From contig JAETOO010000002.1 of the NCBI GenBank assembly GCA_021771715.1, positions 266,575 to 330,574 on the forward strand: DNA of 64,000 nucleotides. The letters are read 5' to 3'. A program made the position numbers and the translations under genes. The DNA is from Oscillospiraceae bacterium (lineage in GTDB: Bacteria; Bacillota; Clostridia; Lachnospirales; Lachnospiraceae). Positions 50,665 to 59,444 of the stretch are shown here, piece by piece (position 1 is the stretch's first letter; each line of letters opens with the position of its first letter). Below the pieces are notes generated by a model that ran no database searches, was not told where the DNA came from, and was given only the letters and a program-made list of their open reading frames with translations.

Positions 50665-52044
50665 CTACTCCTCAATCACAGGCCGCTCGATCACCTGGTC
50701 CGCGTCCCCCTCTGCGCGATACCGCCTGCTCTCCGCAAGCAGCATTTCCCGCTCATTTTTTTCCGGGTGCGCCAGCACCAGCTCAAGCAAATGCTCCAGC
50801 ATCCTTCCCAGCTCCGGCCCCGGCCTCATGCCGTCCCCGATCAGATCGTTCCCGGTCACGGCCAGCCCTTTGACACTCAGGCAATCGCCGTGAAGCTGTA
50901 TATCCCGCCAGATGCGCTCCAGCTCCCGCAGGTAATCCAGCATTGCCGGAATCACGTCCGGGTGGTGTGCCAGGCAGTCTGCCCTTTTCACCAGCAAAAA
51001 CGAGTCAAACAGCTCCGGGCCGATCAGATACGCGCTGCGTCGCACGTCCCGACCCGTCAGCTGCGGGTAGAGCGAGTGATGCTTCACCAGCGTGCAGACC
51101 TGTCTCGTCGTCTCATTGTCAAACCGCAGCCTGCGCATGACCTTCTCCGCAATCCGCGCACTATGCGCAGCATGTCCCTTAAAGTGATCCTTTCCGTTTT
51201 CGTCCGTCACGAAAACCTCCGGCTTGCCCATATCGTGGAACAGCATCGTAAGGCGCAGCACCTTGTCCGAGGGAATGCTGCGCAGAGCCGCCAGCGTGTG
51301 CTCGCCGGTCGAGTAAATGTGATGCGGATTGTTCTGCCGCTGTACCATGATCCGGTCAAACTCCGGCAGAATCACCGACGTGATCCCCGTCTCATACACG
51401 AGCCGGAACCAGTGCGGGTGCGCCGATGTGAGCAGCTTTACCAGCTCCACCTGAATGCGCTCCGCGCTGATGTGGTCGAGCGCTTCGGCCATCTCGCGGA
51501 TCGCCGCCTTCGCCCCCTCGTCCAGCGCAAAGCCGAGCTGTGCCGCAAACCGCACCGCGCGCAGCATCCGGAGCGCATCCTCAGAAAAACGCTCCCTGGG
51601 CTCCCCCACACAGCGGATCACCTTATGCTCCAGATCCTCCATGCCGCAGAACAGATCGATCAACCCACTTTCATCCGAATACGCCATCGCGTTGATCGTA
51701 AAATCCCGGCGCTTCAGATCTTCCGAGAGGTTCGAAGTAAACGCAACATGCTTCGGGTGGCGGCAGTCCTCATAGTCCCCGTCGATGCGGTACGTTGTCA
51801 CCTCAAACGCATCCTTCCCGTCCATCACCGTGACGGTCCCGTGCGCGATTCCCGTGTCGATCGTCCGCGCAAACAGCGCCTTCACCTGCTGCGGAGCTGC
51901 TGAGGTTGTGATATCCCAGTCCTCCGGCCTCCGTCCAAGAATCGAATCCCGGACACATCCGCCCACCACGTACGCCTCAAATCCACTGTCATGCAATGTC
52001 TTCAGAATCCGTTTTGCCTTTTCCGGAATTTCTATATAAGTCAT
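50665..52044 (-). CDS. cca: CCA tRNA nucleotidyltransferase
   Basis: A 459-residue class II enzyme adding or repairing the tRNA 3'-CCA end. Nucleotidyltransferase motif GGCVRDSILGRRPEDWDITT (catalytic DxD), RRDFTINAMAYSDESGLIDLF (base-selection region), EDALRMLRAVRFAAQLGF, then an HD domain (TLAALRSIP, MLFHDMGKPEVF, FKGHAAHSARIA). The ATG at 52044 follows GGAAAGGA by eight bases. The HD domain is characteristic of this bacterial subgroup. Confidence 0.93.
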   Translation of the reverse strand: MTYIEIPEKAKRILKTLHDSGFEAYVVGGCVRDSILGRRPEDWDITTSAAPQQVKALFARTIDTGIAHGTVTVMDGKDAFEVTTYRIDGDYEDCRHPKHVAFTSNLSEDLKRRDFTINAMAYSDESGLIDLFCGMEDLEHKVIRCVGEPRERFSEDALRMLRAVRFAAQLGFALDEGAKAAIREMAEALDHISAERIQVELVKLLTSAHPHWFRLVYETGITSVILPEFDRIMVQRQNNPHHIYSTGEHTLAALRSIPSDKVLRLTMLFHDMGKPEVFVTDENGKDHFKGHAAHSARIAEKVMRRLRFDNETTRQVCTLVKHHSLYPQLTGRDVRRSAYLIGPELFDSFLLVKRADCLAHHPDVIPAMLDYLRELERIWRDIQLHGDCLSVKGLAVTGNDLIGDGMRPGPELGRMLEHLLELVLAHPEKNEREMLLAESRRYRAEGDADQVIERPVIEE

Positions 52045-52206
52045 ACTGATTTCCTTTCCAATCATGCTGGTTTTATCATAGCACAGCCTCGTTTTTCTTT
52101 AAAGCGAAAAATGAAATTTCTGTGATTTGCGCAAAACCTATTTACATTCTGAAACAGAAAATGTTATAGTAATATGAACATTTCATTTCAGAAAGGAAAC
52201 ATTTCT

Positions 52207-53685
52207 ATGACAAAAAAATATAAGTACCTCATGCTTGGCCTCGCTGCGGCAACCGCACTCGCGGGCTGCGGAAAAGCAGACGACTCCGCCGACAAGCCCT
52301 CCACAAAGCAGGAGGCCACAGACAGCAGCACAGCAGACGCAGATGGCAGCGGCGCAGACAGCGCAGCAGATGATGCTTCCGACAGCGATACGGACGGCGC
52401 AGCAGATGACGCTTCCGACAGCGATGCAGACAGCGCTTCCGACAATGATGCGGACAGCGCTTCTGGCAATGATGCGGACGGCGCGGACGATAGTGCAGAC
52501 AGCGCAGACGACAGTGCAGACGGCGCGGACGACGGTGCCTCCGACAGTGCGGACGGCGCAGATGCAGATACGCTCGAGCCGATCACTCCGTCCGACTATC
52601 TCGTCGCGGACGCTTCGGACTATGTGAAGCTCGGATCCTATGAGGGGATAGAGGTTATCCAGTATACATACGATATCACGGACGACATGGCGCAGGAACA
52701 GATCCAGTCCTCGCTTGCGGATGCAGCCACCGAGGAGGACGTCTCCACTCCCGCCGCTGAGGGGAATATCGTCTATCTGAGCCTGAAGAGCACCATTCAG
52801 GGCTCCGACGACGAGCCCGAGGAGGAGGACACCTACTTTGAGATCGGCACGATGGAGTACGGCGAGGAGTTCGACCAGCAGCTGACCGGCGTCAAGGCCG
52901 GCGACACCAAGCAGTTCTCCATCACCTTCGGCGACGACATCTGGGTGGATGCCTGGATGAACCAGACGGTCGACTTTGAGGCTGAGATCACTGCCGTGAC
53001 ACAGCTCTCTTACCCGGAGTACGACGAGAAATTCCTCGAGGAGTACACCGATTATGACACGAAGGAGGACTATGAGGCAGCAGTCCGCGCCGATCTCGAG
53101 AATGAGTACACGGAGATCAGCTACTCGGATGCCATCGAGGACCTCTTCACCTCCGCAATCGACGCGACCACGTTCGACGGCTACCCGCAGGAGCTCTACG
53201 ACAGCTGCTGGGACGAGCTTCTCTCTTCCTATGCACTGTTCGCGGGCAGTGACGACACCGACGTGCAGGACGTTCTCGACGCTTTCGGCATCACCGAGGA
53301 GGATCTTGACTCCGAGACGCTCAACGCGGTGAACCGCAAGCTCCTCGTCAGCGCCTTCTGCGCGGAGAACAAAATCGAGATCACCGAGGACGAATATTTC
53401 TCCTATGTGGAAGAAAACGCCGCTTACTACGGAACCGCCTCAGCCGCAGAGTTCGAGACGCTGTACACGCGGGACGCGCTCGTCTGGAACCTCTACGAGG
53501 CCAAGATGGCTGACCAGCTCTACCAGATGGCCAATGTCACGGAGGCGGCCTACTCGGAGGACGATATGGTGACGGATGAGGAGTTCGACCTCGAGGAGAC
53601 CTCGGAGGCGGACACGGAGGACGCTGAGGAGACTGGCACAGAAACAGACGAAACCGAAGCCGAGGAACCGAACACAGAAGCATAG
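52207..53685 (+). CDS. Trigger-factor-like lipoprotein (surface FKBP/foldase) with acidic repeat linker
   Basis: A 492-residue lipoprotein. Lipobox LAGC with Cys21 after YKYLMLGLAAATALAG. Residues about 35-130 are a highly acidic Asp/Ser/Ala repeat (DDASDSDADSASDNDADSA). The globular part resembles trigger factor: the ribosome-binding domain is absent, with FKBP-like EGNIVYLSLKSTIQGSDDE and GEEFDQQLTGVKAGDTKQF, followed by a helical C-domain (YPEYDEKFLEEYTDYDTKED). The C-terminus is again Glu/Thr-rich. The ATG has GAAAGGAA upstream. Likely an extracellular prolyl isomerase or chaperone; the acidic linker would span the wall. Confidence 0.8.
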   Translation: MTKKYKYLMLGLAAATALAGCGKADDSADKPSTKQEATDSSTADADGSGADSAADDASDSDTDGAADDASDSDADSASDNDADSASGNDADGADDSADSADDSADGADDGASDSADGADADTLEPITPSDYLVADASDYVKLGSYEGIEVIQYTYDITDDMAQEQIQSSLADAATEEDVSTPAAEGNIVYLSLKSTIQGSDDEPEEEDTYFEIGTMEYGEEFDQQLTGVKAGDTKQFSITFGDDIWVDAWMNQTVDFEAEITAVTQLSYPEYDEKFLEEYTDYDTKEDYEAAVRADLENEYTEISYSDAIEDLFTSAIDATTFDGYPQELYDSCWDELLSSYALFAGSDDTDVQDVLDAFGITEEDLDSETLNAVNRKLLVSAFCAENKIEITEDEYFSYVEENAAYYGTASAAEFETLYTRDALVWNLYEAKMADQLYQMANVTEAAYSEDDMVTDEEFDLEETSEADTEDAEETGTETDETEAEEPNTEA

Positions 53686-53824
53686 ACAGACAATGAAAGC
53701 TAAATTACGATCCCCGGAAAGCTGGATTTTGCGTGAAAGCAAATGTGGCCGTAACGGCATGGACCGTCTCGAGATTGCCGTATTTCAAACAGCAGCTTCA
53801 CATGAAAAACAGGTATAGACAGGA

Positions 53825-53872
53825 CGACCGATCAGCCGTCCCCGGAAGGCGGAAAAGGGGACGGATCGGTCG
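53825..53872. repeat. Large perfect hairpin downstream of the lipoprotein gene
   Basis: CGACCGAT (53825-53832) and CCGTCCCC (53836-53843) pair with GGGGACGG (53857-53864) and ATCGGTCG (53865-53872); only a CAG bulge interrupts the 16-bp stem. It may stabilise the mRNA or be part of the termination region. Confidence 0.6.
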
Positions 53873-53893
53873 ACAGAATGTCACTCATACCGA

Positions 53894-53939
53894 CAGGACA
53901 GAGGTGTTCTTGGTGGACACACCTGTCCTGCTCTTTTTT
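53894..53939 (+). terminator. Rho-independent terminator of the lipoprotein gene
   Basis: CAGGACAGAGGTGT (53894-53907) pairs with ACACACCTGTCCTG (53917-53930) with one slip, followed by CTCTTTTTT. Confidence 0.85.
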
Positions 53940-54016
53940 GCCCATATTTCCTTTAAATCAGCCACATTTTTGTCTTTCCCACAGCAACATTTTTTCTCTG
54001 AAACCGTAATTTGTGC

Positions 54017-54134
54017 TTGACAGGAAGAAACGATGTGATATAATGGAATTGCTAAAAGATTGACTGGTTAAAATATTTCACTCACTATTATAGATCATGA
54101 AATAATACCTTTGTAATCTATAATAGTGAGTGAA
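54017..54134 (+). promoter_or_regulatory. cspA-type promoter and structured cold-shock leader
   Basis: TTGACA (54017-54022) and TATAAT (54039-54044) are 16 bp apart with an extended TGA before the -10. The leader is about 125 bases and contains a perfect 19-bp inverted repeat (54077-54095 with 54116-54134, core CACTCACTATTATAG, loop 20 bases). Long structured leaders typically mediate cold-dependent translation of csp mRNAs; the hairpin is a candidate for that, or an attenuator. Confidence 0.75.
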
Positions 54135-54176
54135 TTTTGTTATCCGGTTCATGCGTAAAAGTTAGGAGGCACCAAA

Positions 54177-54377
54177 ATGAATAAGGGTACAGTGAAGTGG
54201 TTCAATGCAGAAAAGGGCTACGGCTTCATCACAGGCGAGAACGGATCCGACGTTTTCGTACATTTTTCTGCAATCCAGGGCGAGGGCTTCAAGACGCTCG
54301 AAGAGGGACAGGCAGTTTCTTATGATTTAACAGAGGGAGCTCGCGGAATGCAGGCTGCCAATGTGGTAAAGCTTTAA
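54177..54377 (+). CDS. csp: Cold-shock protein (CspA/B family)
   Basis: A 66-residue single-OB-fold RNA chaperone: [20 protein letters not shown] (RNP1 KGYGFIT) and [13 protein letters not shown] (RNP2 VFVHF). GGAGG lies seven bases before the ATG. The promoter, long leader with hairpin and terminator (54393-54422) define a monocistronic unit. Confidence 0.96.
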   Translation: MNKGTVKWFNAEKGYGFITGENGSDVFVHFSAIQGEGFKTLEEGQAVSYDLTEGARGMQAANVVKL

Positions 54378-54392
54378 GATACCGAATGTCAC

Positions 54393-54422
54393 AAGCGAGG
54401 CAGTAACATGCCTCGCTTTTTA
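54393..54422 (+). terminator. csp terminator
   Basis: AAGCGAGGCA (54393-54402) pairs with TGCCTCGCTT (54109-54118 in the local count, i.e. 54409-54418) around a 6-base loop, followed by TTTT. Confidence 0.88.
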
Positions 54423-54593
54423 TGTTTCCGTAAAATATGTCTCTCTCCCTGCAAAAACAGGGCGCTGCAAAATTGCCGTCAGCTGCAGCTACTGGCGCGC
54501 AATCTCGCACATTTGCCAGCGCTTGCAGGTTTCCCGCATTTTACAGCACCCTGTCTGTCCTACATTTTACTGCTCAATACGATCCGATGCCGC

Positions 54594-54755
54594 TTACTCC
54601 TCAGCCGGCGCGAACTCATCCTTGCCTACCGAGCATACCGGGCACTCGAAATCTTCCGGCACATCCTCCCACTTCGTTCCCGGCGCAATGCCGTTCTCCG
54701 GTGAGCCGGCCTCCTCATCGTACTCCCATCCGCAAACCTCGCATACATATTTCAT
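54594..54755 (-). CDS. Rubredoxin
   Basis: A 53-residue Fe(Cys)4 electron carrier: [13 protein letters not shown] and [11 protein letters not shown] supply the four Cys. Start MKYVCEVCG at 54755 with AGGAGG upstream; the longer frame to 54842 overlaps fprA and is rejected. Encoded directly downstream of the A-type flavoprotein, which ends in its own rubredoxin domain, so it likely feeds electrons to or from it. Confidence 0.95.
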   Translation of the reverse strand: MKYVCEVCGWEYDEEAGSPENGIAPGTKWEDVPEDFECPVCSVGKDEFAPAEE

Positions 54756-54838
54756 TGTTGTCGTCCTCCTTTTTTCATAATCATTCTGTCTACAGACACC
54801 GCCGCGGACCGCAGTGCGCGATCCCGCCTTCTGCAGAA

Positions 54839-56698
54839 TCAAAGCTTCTCAAAATCGGCTGCCCCGTGCTTGCACAGCGGGCAGATGAAATCCTCCGGGA
54901 GCTCCTCGCCCTCGTAGATATAACCGCAGATCTTGCACACCCAGCCGGACTTCTCCGTCGTCGGCTGCGGCTGCGGCTTGATGTGGTCAAAGTAATACTG
55001 GTAGGTCACGCTCGGCACGCTCGAGAGCACCACTGCCTCCGTCACCTCCGCGATAAACAGAGTATGGGTGTCATACTCCTGCGCCTCGACTACCTTCCCG
55101 GAGATCACGGCGTTCGCGTACTCCGGCACGTAGCGCAGACCGTTTGCTGTGCGCACCTCTGCTCCGCCCTGTGCGAACTTGTCCACATCGCGGCCGCTCT
55201 GGAAGCCGAACTGCTTAAACAGCGCAAACGGCGCATCCGTCGTCAGCACAGAGAGGTTGAACACGCCCGTCTTCTTAATCATGTCGTGCGTGTAGTTCGC
55301 CTTATTCACGGCAATCGCAATGCGCTTCTTCACATCGGTCACCTGCATCGCCGTGTTGATAATGCAGCCGTTATCCTTGTCGCCATCCCGCGCCGTCAGA
55401 ACAAACAGCCCGTAGGAAAGCTTGAACATCGCAGTCGGGTCAACCTTCGGCGTCCCGGTCTCCTCCACGACGGTGACTGCCTTCTCCGCCTTTGCGGATG
55501 CCGGAAGCGTCTCCGCAATCGCCTCAACCAGCGCGTCGATCTCGGAAAGCTGGCTCGCCTGCAGTGAGGACCGGATCGTAATCTTCTCATCGAGAATCGT
55601 CATGTTCTTGCACTTCTCAAACTGCTCGCGCATCAGCTTGCCGCTCGTCGGAGCCCAGGAGCCGTTCTCGATCAGCGCAACCGTGCGGTTCTGAATATTG
55701 TGTGCGACCAGATCGTAGATCAGCGCTTCCATATTCACAAAGATCCCTGCGTTGTACGTCGTCGACGCAAATACCAGGTGGCTCCACTTGAACGCAGCGG
55801 CAATGATATCGGACGCCGGTGTCACGGAAACGTCGAACATCACCGTCCTGATCCCGCGGTCGCGCAGACGGCACGCCAGCACCTCCGCAGCATTCTCCGT
55901 GTGCCCGTAGACGGATGCGTAGGCAATCACTACGCCGTACTCCTCCGGCACGTACGAGCTCCAGTGCATATATTTTCCGATGAAATCGCCGAGATTCTTT
56001 CTCCACACAAAGCCGTGCAGCGGGCAGATCATCTGGATGTCGAGCGTCGCCGCCTTTTTCAGGATCGACTGCACCTGATCGCCGTACTTGCCGACGATGT
56101 TCGTGTAATACCGTCTCGCCTCGTCAAGGTAATCGCGCTCAAAATTGACCTCGTCCGCAAACAGAGCGCCGTTCAGCGCGCCGAACGTTCCAAACGCGTC
56201 CGCCGAGAACAAGATCTTGTCGGTCGTGTCGTAGGACACCATAACCTCCGGCCAGTGCACCATCGGCGCCATCACAAACACGAGATTGTGCTTGCCGGTG
56301 CTCAGGCTGTCGCCCTCCTTCATCAGGATCACGCGCTCGTCCACGTCGAAGGTGAAGAACTGCTTCATCATCTGCGCAATCTTCTTATTGCAGACAATCT
56401 GCACCTCCGGGTAGCGCATCACGACCTCCTGGATCGCCTCAGAATGGTCCGGCTCCATGTGGTGAACCACAAGGTAATCCAGCTTTCTGCCGCCTAATAC
56501 CTGCTCAATGTTCTCGAAAAAGACGCCCTTTACCGCCTTGTCCACCGTGTCGAGCAGGACGGTCTTCTCATCCATCAGCAGATAGGAATTGTAGGAGACA
56601 CCGCCCGGAACGGAGTAGACGCCCTCGAACATTGCCAGGCGGCGGTCATTGCTTCCGATCCAGTAGAGATCGTCTGTTACTTTTCTATAACAATACAT
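54839..56698 (-). CDS. A-type flavoprotein (flavodiiron protein) with flavin reductase and rubredoxin domains
   Basis: A 619-residue multidomain O2/NO reductase. The MBL-like diiron domain (residues 1-250) has [15 protein letters not shown] (H-x-E-x-D-H) and further ligands in [18 protein letters not shown] and [13 protein letters not shown]. The flavodoxin domain (about 255-395) begins [21 protein letters not shown] flavin-reductase-like domain (about 420-565, [18 protein letters not shown]) and a C-terminal rubredoxin ([19 protein letters not shown]) follow. The ATG at 56698 follows AGGAGGAAA; 112 upstream codons are rejected. This class-H-like layout needs no separate reductase, a protection system of strict anaerobes. 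Confidence 0.93.
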   Translation of the reverse strand: MYCYRKVTDDLYWIGSNDRRLAMFEGVYSVPGGVSYNSYLLMDEKTVLLDTVDKAVKGVFFENIEQVLGGRKLDYLVVHHMEPDHSEAIQEVVMRYPEVQIVCNKKIAQMMKQFFTFDVDERVILMKEGDSLSTGKHNLVFVMAPMVHWPEVMVSYDTTDKILFSADAFGTFGALNGALFADEVNFERDYLDEARRYYTNIVGKYGDQVQSILKKAATLDIQMICPLHGFVWRKNLGDFIGKYMHWSSYVPEEYGVVIAYASVYGHTENAAEVLACRLRDRGIRTVMFDVSVTPASDIIAAAFKWSHLVFASTTYNAGIFVNMEALIYDLVAHNIQNRTVALIENGSWAPTSGKLMREQFEKCKNMTILDEKITIRSSLQASQLSEIDALVEAIAETLPASAKAEKAVTVVEETGTPKVDPTAMFKLSYGLFVLTARDGDKDNGCIINTAMQVTDVKKRIAIAVNKANYTHDMIKKTGVFNLSVLTTDAPFALFKQFGFQSGRDVDKFAQGGAEVRTANGLRYVPEYANAVISGKVVEAQEYDTHTLFIAEVTEAVVLSSVPSVTYQYYFDHIKPQPQPTTEKSGWVCKICGYIYEGEELPEDFICPLCKHGAADFEKL

Positions 56699-56731
56699 TT
56701 CCTTTCCTCCTTGTTTATTTTTGACTGAAAG

Positions 56732-56854
56732 TGTTTCGGGTATGCATACGCGAAACATGCCTATCCCGGGGTTGAAAAGCGAAACTGTGTTCGGGGTCCG
56801 GGAATTCATGGTGGCATATGAGTTAATTTTATAATATAATAGGGGGGATTGCAA
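56732..56854 (-). promoter_or_regulatory. Probable promoter and leader hairpin of the flavodiiron gene
   Basis: On the minus strand TTGCAA (56849-56854) and TAAAAT (56826-56831) are 17 bp apart. The leader contains TGTTTCG...CGAAACA (56732-56738 with 56751-56757) enclosing the palindrome GTATGCATAC, possibly an operator or RNA hairpin. Confidence 0.5.
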
Positions 56855-56903
56855 CCAGAAAATTTTATAAATGGGTGGATGGGGGAAGTGCATAAGGTAG
56901 CAT

Positions 56904-56970
56904 TTGGTAAACCGGACGAGAAGATGGGAGGGCCGCCGGAACGCTCCCATCTTCTCTGACAGTGGTTGGC
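56904..56970. repeat. Short relative of the 290-bp foldback element
   Basis: GAGAAGATGGGAG (56918-56930) pairs perfectly with CTCCCATCTTCTC (56944-56956). The sequence ACCGGACGAGAAGAT, then AGGGCCGCCGGAACGC, matches the arm of the element at 32451-32740 at most positions, and TCTCTGACAGTGGTTGGC matches the other arm. The internal hairpins are absent. Confidence 0.65.
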
Positions 56971-57006
56971 GGGGATTATCGGGTTTCATGCAAAGGAGAA
57001 TGTACG

Positions 57007-58395
57007 GTGGCACGGCGAAGGGGGAAAAGAACACAAAAGAATCTGCGGTATGGTCGGGCAGGGCAGAGAAAGGGCGCGCAAAGGAGATTCCGGCGACCCA
57101 GGCGGGTGGTCAGGTGGGTGGTCAGGAGGCTGCTTCCGGCCATTGTGCTGCTCTGGGGGCTTAGTTTGCTCTTTCCGGGGCAGGCAGAGTGGGTGAGCGG
57201 CGGGCTGCGGGAGTACCTTGCGGAGCCGGTCTGTGAGTATGTTCTGGAGCCGTATGTCGTCCGGCCGTTTGAGCAGCATGTGCTTGCGCCGCTGGAAACG
57301 CATGTGTTCGAGCCGCTCGACCGCCATGTGCTTGCGCCGGTGAAGACTCATGTGCTCGAGCCGTTGAAAGTTCACGTACTTGAACCGCTGAACCGTCATG
57401 TGGTGCAGCCTTTTGCCGCGCATGTCCTTCGGCCTGCCGGAGTATTTTTGAAATCGCGCATCTGGGAGCCGGTCTACAGTCATACGCTCGGGCCGCTCTT
57501 TGCGGGGGCGCGGGAGCTGCTCGAGGCGAAGGTTTTCACCCCGCTCGGGTTGCGCGCACCCTGGGCACAAAAAAAGGGCGCTGCTCACCGAACGGCTGAT
57601 GGAACGGTGCCGCAGCTGCCGGATGGGGCTGCGCCCGGATCGGACGACTTTGAGATTCATTTTCTCGACGTCGGCCAGGGGCTGGCTGTGCTCGTGAAGT
57701 CTGACGGGCACGCGCTGCTCTACGACGGCGGCGACCGGGATACTTCCTCCTTCGTAGTCGCCTACCTGAAGCAGCATGAGGTGACGCACCTCGACTATCT
57801 GATCTCCTCGCACTACGACTCGGATCATCTGAGCGGGCTGATCGGCGTGCTGCACACGACTGAAGTCGATATGGTCATCGGCGCAGACTATGTCCACGAA
57901 TCGAAGACTTACACTTCCTTTATGAATGCCGTAGGCGCAGTCGGCTTGACTGTCAGCCACCCTGCGTCCGGCAGCGAGTATCTGCTCGGGAAATCTTATT
58001 TCACGGTATACTCACCGGACGAGACAGCGGAGGAGCCGAACAACAACTCGGTCGTCATCCGGATCGCCAACGGCAAGAACAGCTTTCTGCTGACCGGCGA
58101 CGCGGAGCTTGAGGAAGAGGAGGCTCTGTGCAGCTCGGGGCTCGACCTCTACAGCGACGTCCTGTGCGCCGGCCATCACGGCTCCTCCAACGCAACAGGC
58201 AGCCTGCTCCTCGCCAGCGTGCAGCCGCACTGGGCCATCATCAGCGTCGGCGCCGACAACGACTACGGCCACCCGCACGAAGAGACACTCGAGCGGCTTG
58301 CCGATGCAGGCGTCAGCGTGCTGCGCACCGACAACAGCGGGACGATCATCGGCAGATCCGACGGGGAGACGGTGACCTGGCGCACGGAGCGCTAA
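57007..58395 (+). CDS. ComEC-like metallo-beta-lactamase-fold hydrolase, membrane-anchored, with octapeptide repeats
   Basis: About 462 residues. A very basic N-terminus (RRRGKRTQKNLRYGRAGQRK) precedes a transmembrane anchor (LLPAIVLLWGLSLLF), then an octapeptide repeat region (HVLEPLxx), and from about residue 205 the MBL domain: FEIHFLDVGQGLAVLVKSDG, LYDGGDRDTSSF, ISSHYDSDHLSGLIGVLHTT (HxDxDH), LLTGDAELEEEE and VLCAGHHGSSNATGSLLL. This is the extracellular-hydrolase part of ComEC without its channel. GTG 57007 has AAAGGAG eight bases upstream; a GTG 45 bp further up has none. The role (nuclease or phosphodiesterase at the surface) is inferred. Confidence 0.82.
   Translation: MARRRGKRTQKNLRYGRAGQRKGAQRRFRRPRRVVRWVVRRLLPAIVLLWGLSLLFPGQAEWVSGGLREYLAEPVCEYVLEPYVVRPFEQHVLAPLETHVFEPLDRHVLAPVKTHVLEPLKVHVLEPLNRHVVQPFAAHVLRPAGVFLKSRIWEPVYSHTLGPLFAGARELLEAKVFTPLGLRAPWAQKKGAAHRTADGTVPQLPDGAAPGSDDFEIHFLDVGQGLAVLVKSDGHALLYDGGDRDTSSFVVAYLKQHEVTHLDYLISSHYDSDHLSGLIGVLHTTEVDMVIGADYVHESKTYTSFMNAVGAVGLTVSHPASGSEYLLGKSYFTVYSPDETAEEPNNNSVVIRIANGKNSFLLTGDAELEEEEALCSSGLDLYSDVLCAGHHGSSNATGSLLLASVQPHWAIISVGADNDYGHPHEETLERLADAGVSVLRTDNSGTIIGRSDGETVTWRTER
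57277..57444 (+). repeat. In-frame 24-bp repeat inside the ComEC-like gene
   Basis: Seven 8-residue units of pattern HV(L/F/V)(A/E/Q/R)P(L/V/F)xx (HVLAPLET, HVFEPLDR, HVLAPVKT, HVLEPLKV, HVLEPLNR, HVVQPFAA, HVLRPAGV), preceded by degenerate ones, form a regular stalk between membrane anchor and catalytic domain. Confidence 0.88.
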
Positions 58396-58447
58396 CATCT
58401 GGCTACCGATAAAAAGATTGGCAGGGCCGTCCGGGAGCTCCATTTCC
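58396..58447. repeat. Partial relative of the foldback element between convergent genes
   Basis: GGCAGGGCCGTCCGGGAGCTCC at 58420-58441 shares the 13-mer GCAGGGCCGTCCG with the arm of the 290-bp element. Only one arm is recognisable. It occupies the 52-bp gap between the ComEC-like and HAD genes. Confidence 0.4.
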
Positions 58448-59107
58448 TCAGATATGCTCTTGCAACAGCAGCTCCTGGATTTCCTTCAAGTGCTCTACCT
58501 GCCAGTCGGCTTTCGACAGATCCTGTATGCCGGAGGTCAGATTGTGGTAGCCGAAGCAGCGAAGGCCCGCTGCGTGCGCCGCCTCGATGCCGGAGCTGGA
58601 ATCCTCCACTGCGGCTGCATGGGCTGCGTCGGCTCCGACCAGGGAGAGAGCGCGCAGATAGACGTCGGGGGCAGGCTTCTTGTTCTCCACCTCATCGCCG
58701 CAGGCGACTCCGTCAAAATACGCCGCCAGGTTGAGGTGCTCGAGCACTGTGTATACCAGCTTCCGCGTCGAGGAGGATGCGATCGCGCGCTTGATCCCGC
58801 GCTCCCTGGCCCAGTCCAAAAGCGGCAGCAGCCCCTGCGACGGCGGCAGCTTTTTCTCCACCACCAGCTTGGAGACCAGCTCATAGTGCTCCCGCTCGAA
58901 CACGCGCGGATCGCCCTCCATCCCGTACTTTTCCAGCACCAGCTGCCAGAAGCCGCAGGTCGAGCGCCCCACCGGATTCGGCAGATCCTGCGCACCCGCG
59001 ATGCCGTACTTCTCAAACATCTGCTCCCGCGCAAGCTCATGGATCGGCTCGCTGTCCAGGATCACCCCATCCATGTCAAATATCATCACCTGGATTTCCT
59101 TCTTCAT
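58448..59107 (-). CDS. HAD-family phosphatase (beta-phosphoglucomutase-like)
   Basis: A 219-residue HAD subfamily IA phosphatase. Motif I is FDMDGVILDSEP (nucleophile Asp plus general acid), motif II AIASSSTRKLVY, motif III NKKPAPDVYLRAL and motif IV AVEDSSSGIEAA. The cap resembles beta-phosphoglucomutase. The last gene of the minus-strand sugar operon with the SorC regulator upstream; likely removes phosphate from a sugar or polyol intermediate. Confidence 0.87.
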   Translation of the reverse strand: MKKEIQVMIFDMDGVILDSEPIHELAREQMFEKYGIAGAQDLPNPVGRSTCGFWQLVLEKYGMEGDPRVFEREHYELVSKLVVEKKLPPSQGLLPLLDWARERGIKRAIASSSTRKLVYTVLEHLNLAAYFDGVACGDEVENKKPAPDVYLRALSLVGADAAHAAAVEDSSSGIEAAHAAGLRCFGYHNLTSGIQDLSKADWQVEHLKEIQELLLQEHI

Positions 59108-59299
59108 ACTGCTTCTCTCTTTCTTTCCTTTGCGCTATGTGAGCCAAAGTCGCGCAGCAATCTTTTCCGCTCCCTGCCCTGGCTGCACTGAACACGTCTA
59201 ACACACGGCATTGCGGCATCTCCATACCCGCTCACAGCCACCCCATATAACGAATTCCCGCTCACTTATAAATCCTGTTTCTTTCGGCTGTCTCTGCTG

Positions 59300-59444
59300 T
59301 CATTTTCCGGCGGAAAGCCACTCTGCCGTTCCTTCCCAGCAGGAATATACTCTGCCGTCACTTCCCAGCAGGAATGCACTCTGCCGTCACTTCCCAGCAG
59401 GAATACACTCTGCCGTCACTCCCCGGCGAGAATGCGCTCTGCCG
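59300..59444 (-). repeat. Five tandem 29-bp copies of the sorC 3' end
   Basis: Units begin at 59300, 59329, 59358, 59387 and 59416 (plus-strand consensus TCACTTCCCAGCAGGAATGC, then ACTCTGCCG). The 59416 unit is the real gene end (RILAGE and stop). The stop codon is copied in each of the next two units. Similarity falls with distance. Upstream of this (59108-59299) nothing was recognised. Confidence 0.9.

Noticed and set aside
52188..52586. Ser/Ala-rich minus-strand frame opposite the lipoprotein linker
   Set aside because: An antisense image of an Asp/Ser/Ala repeat region; no independent signals.
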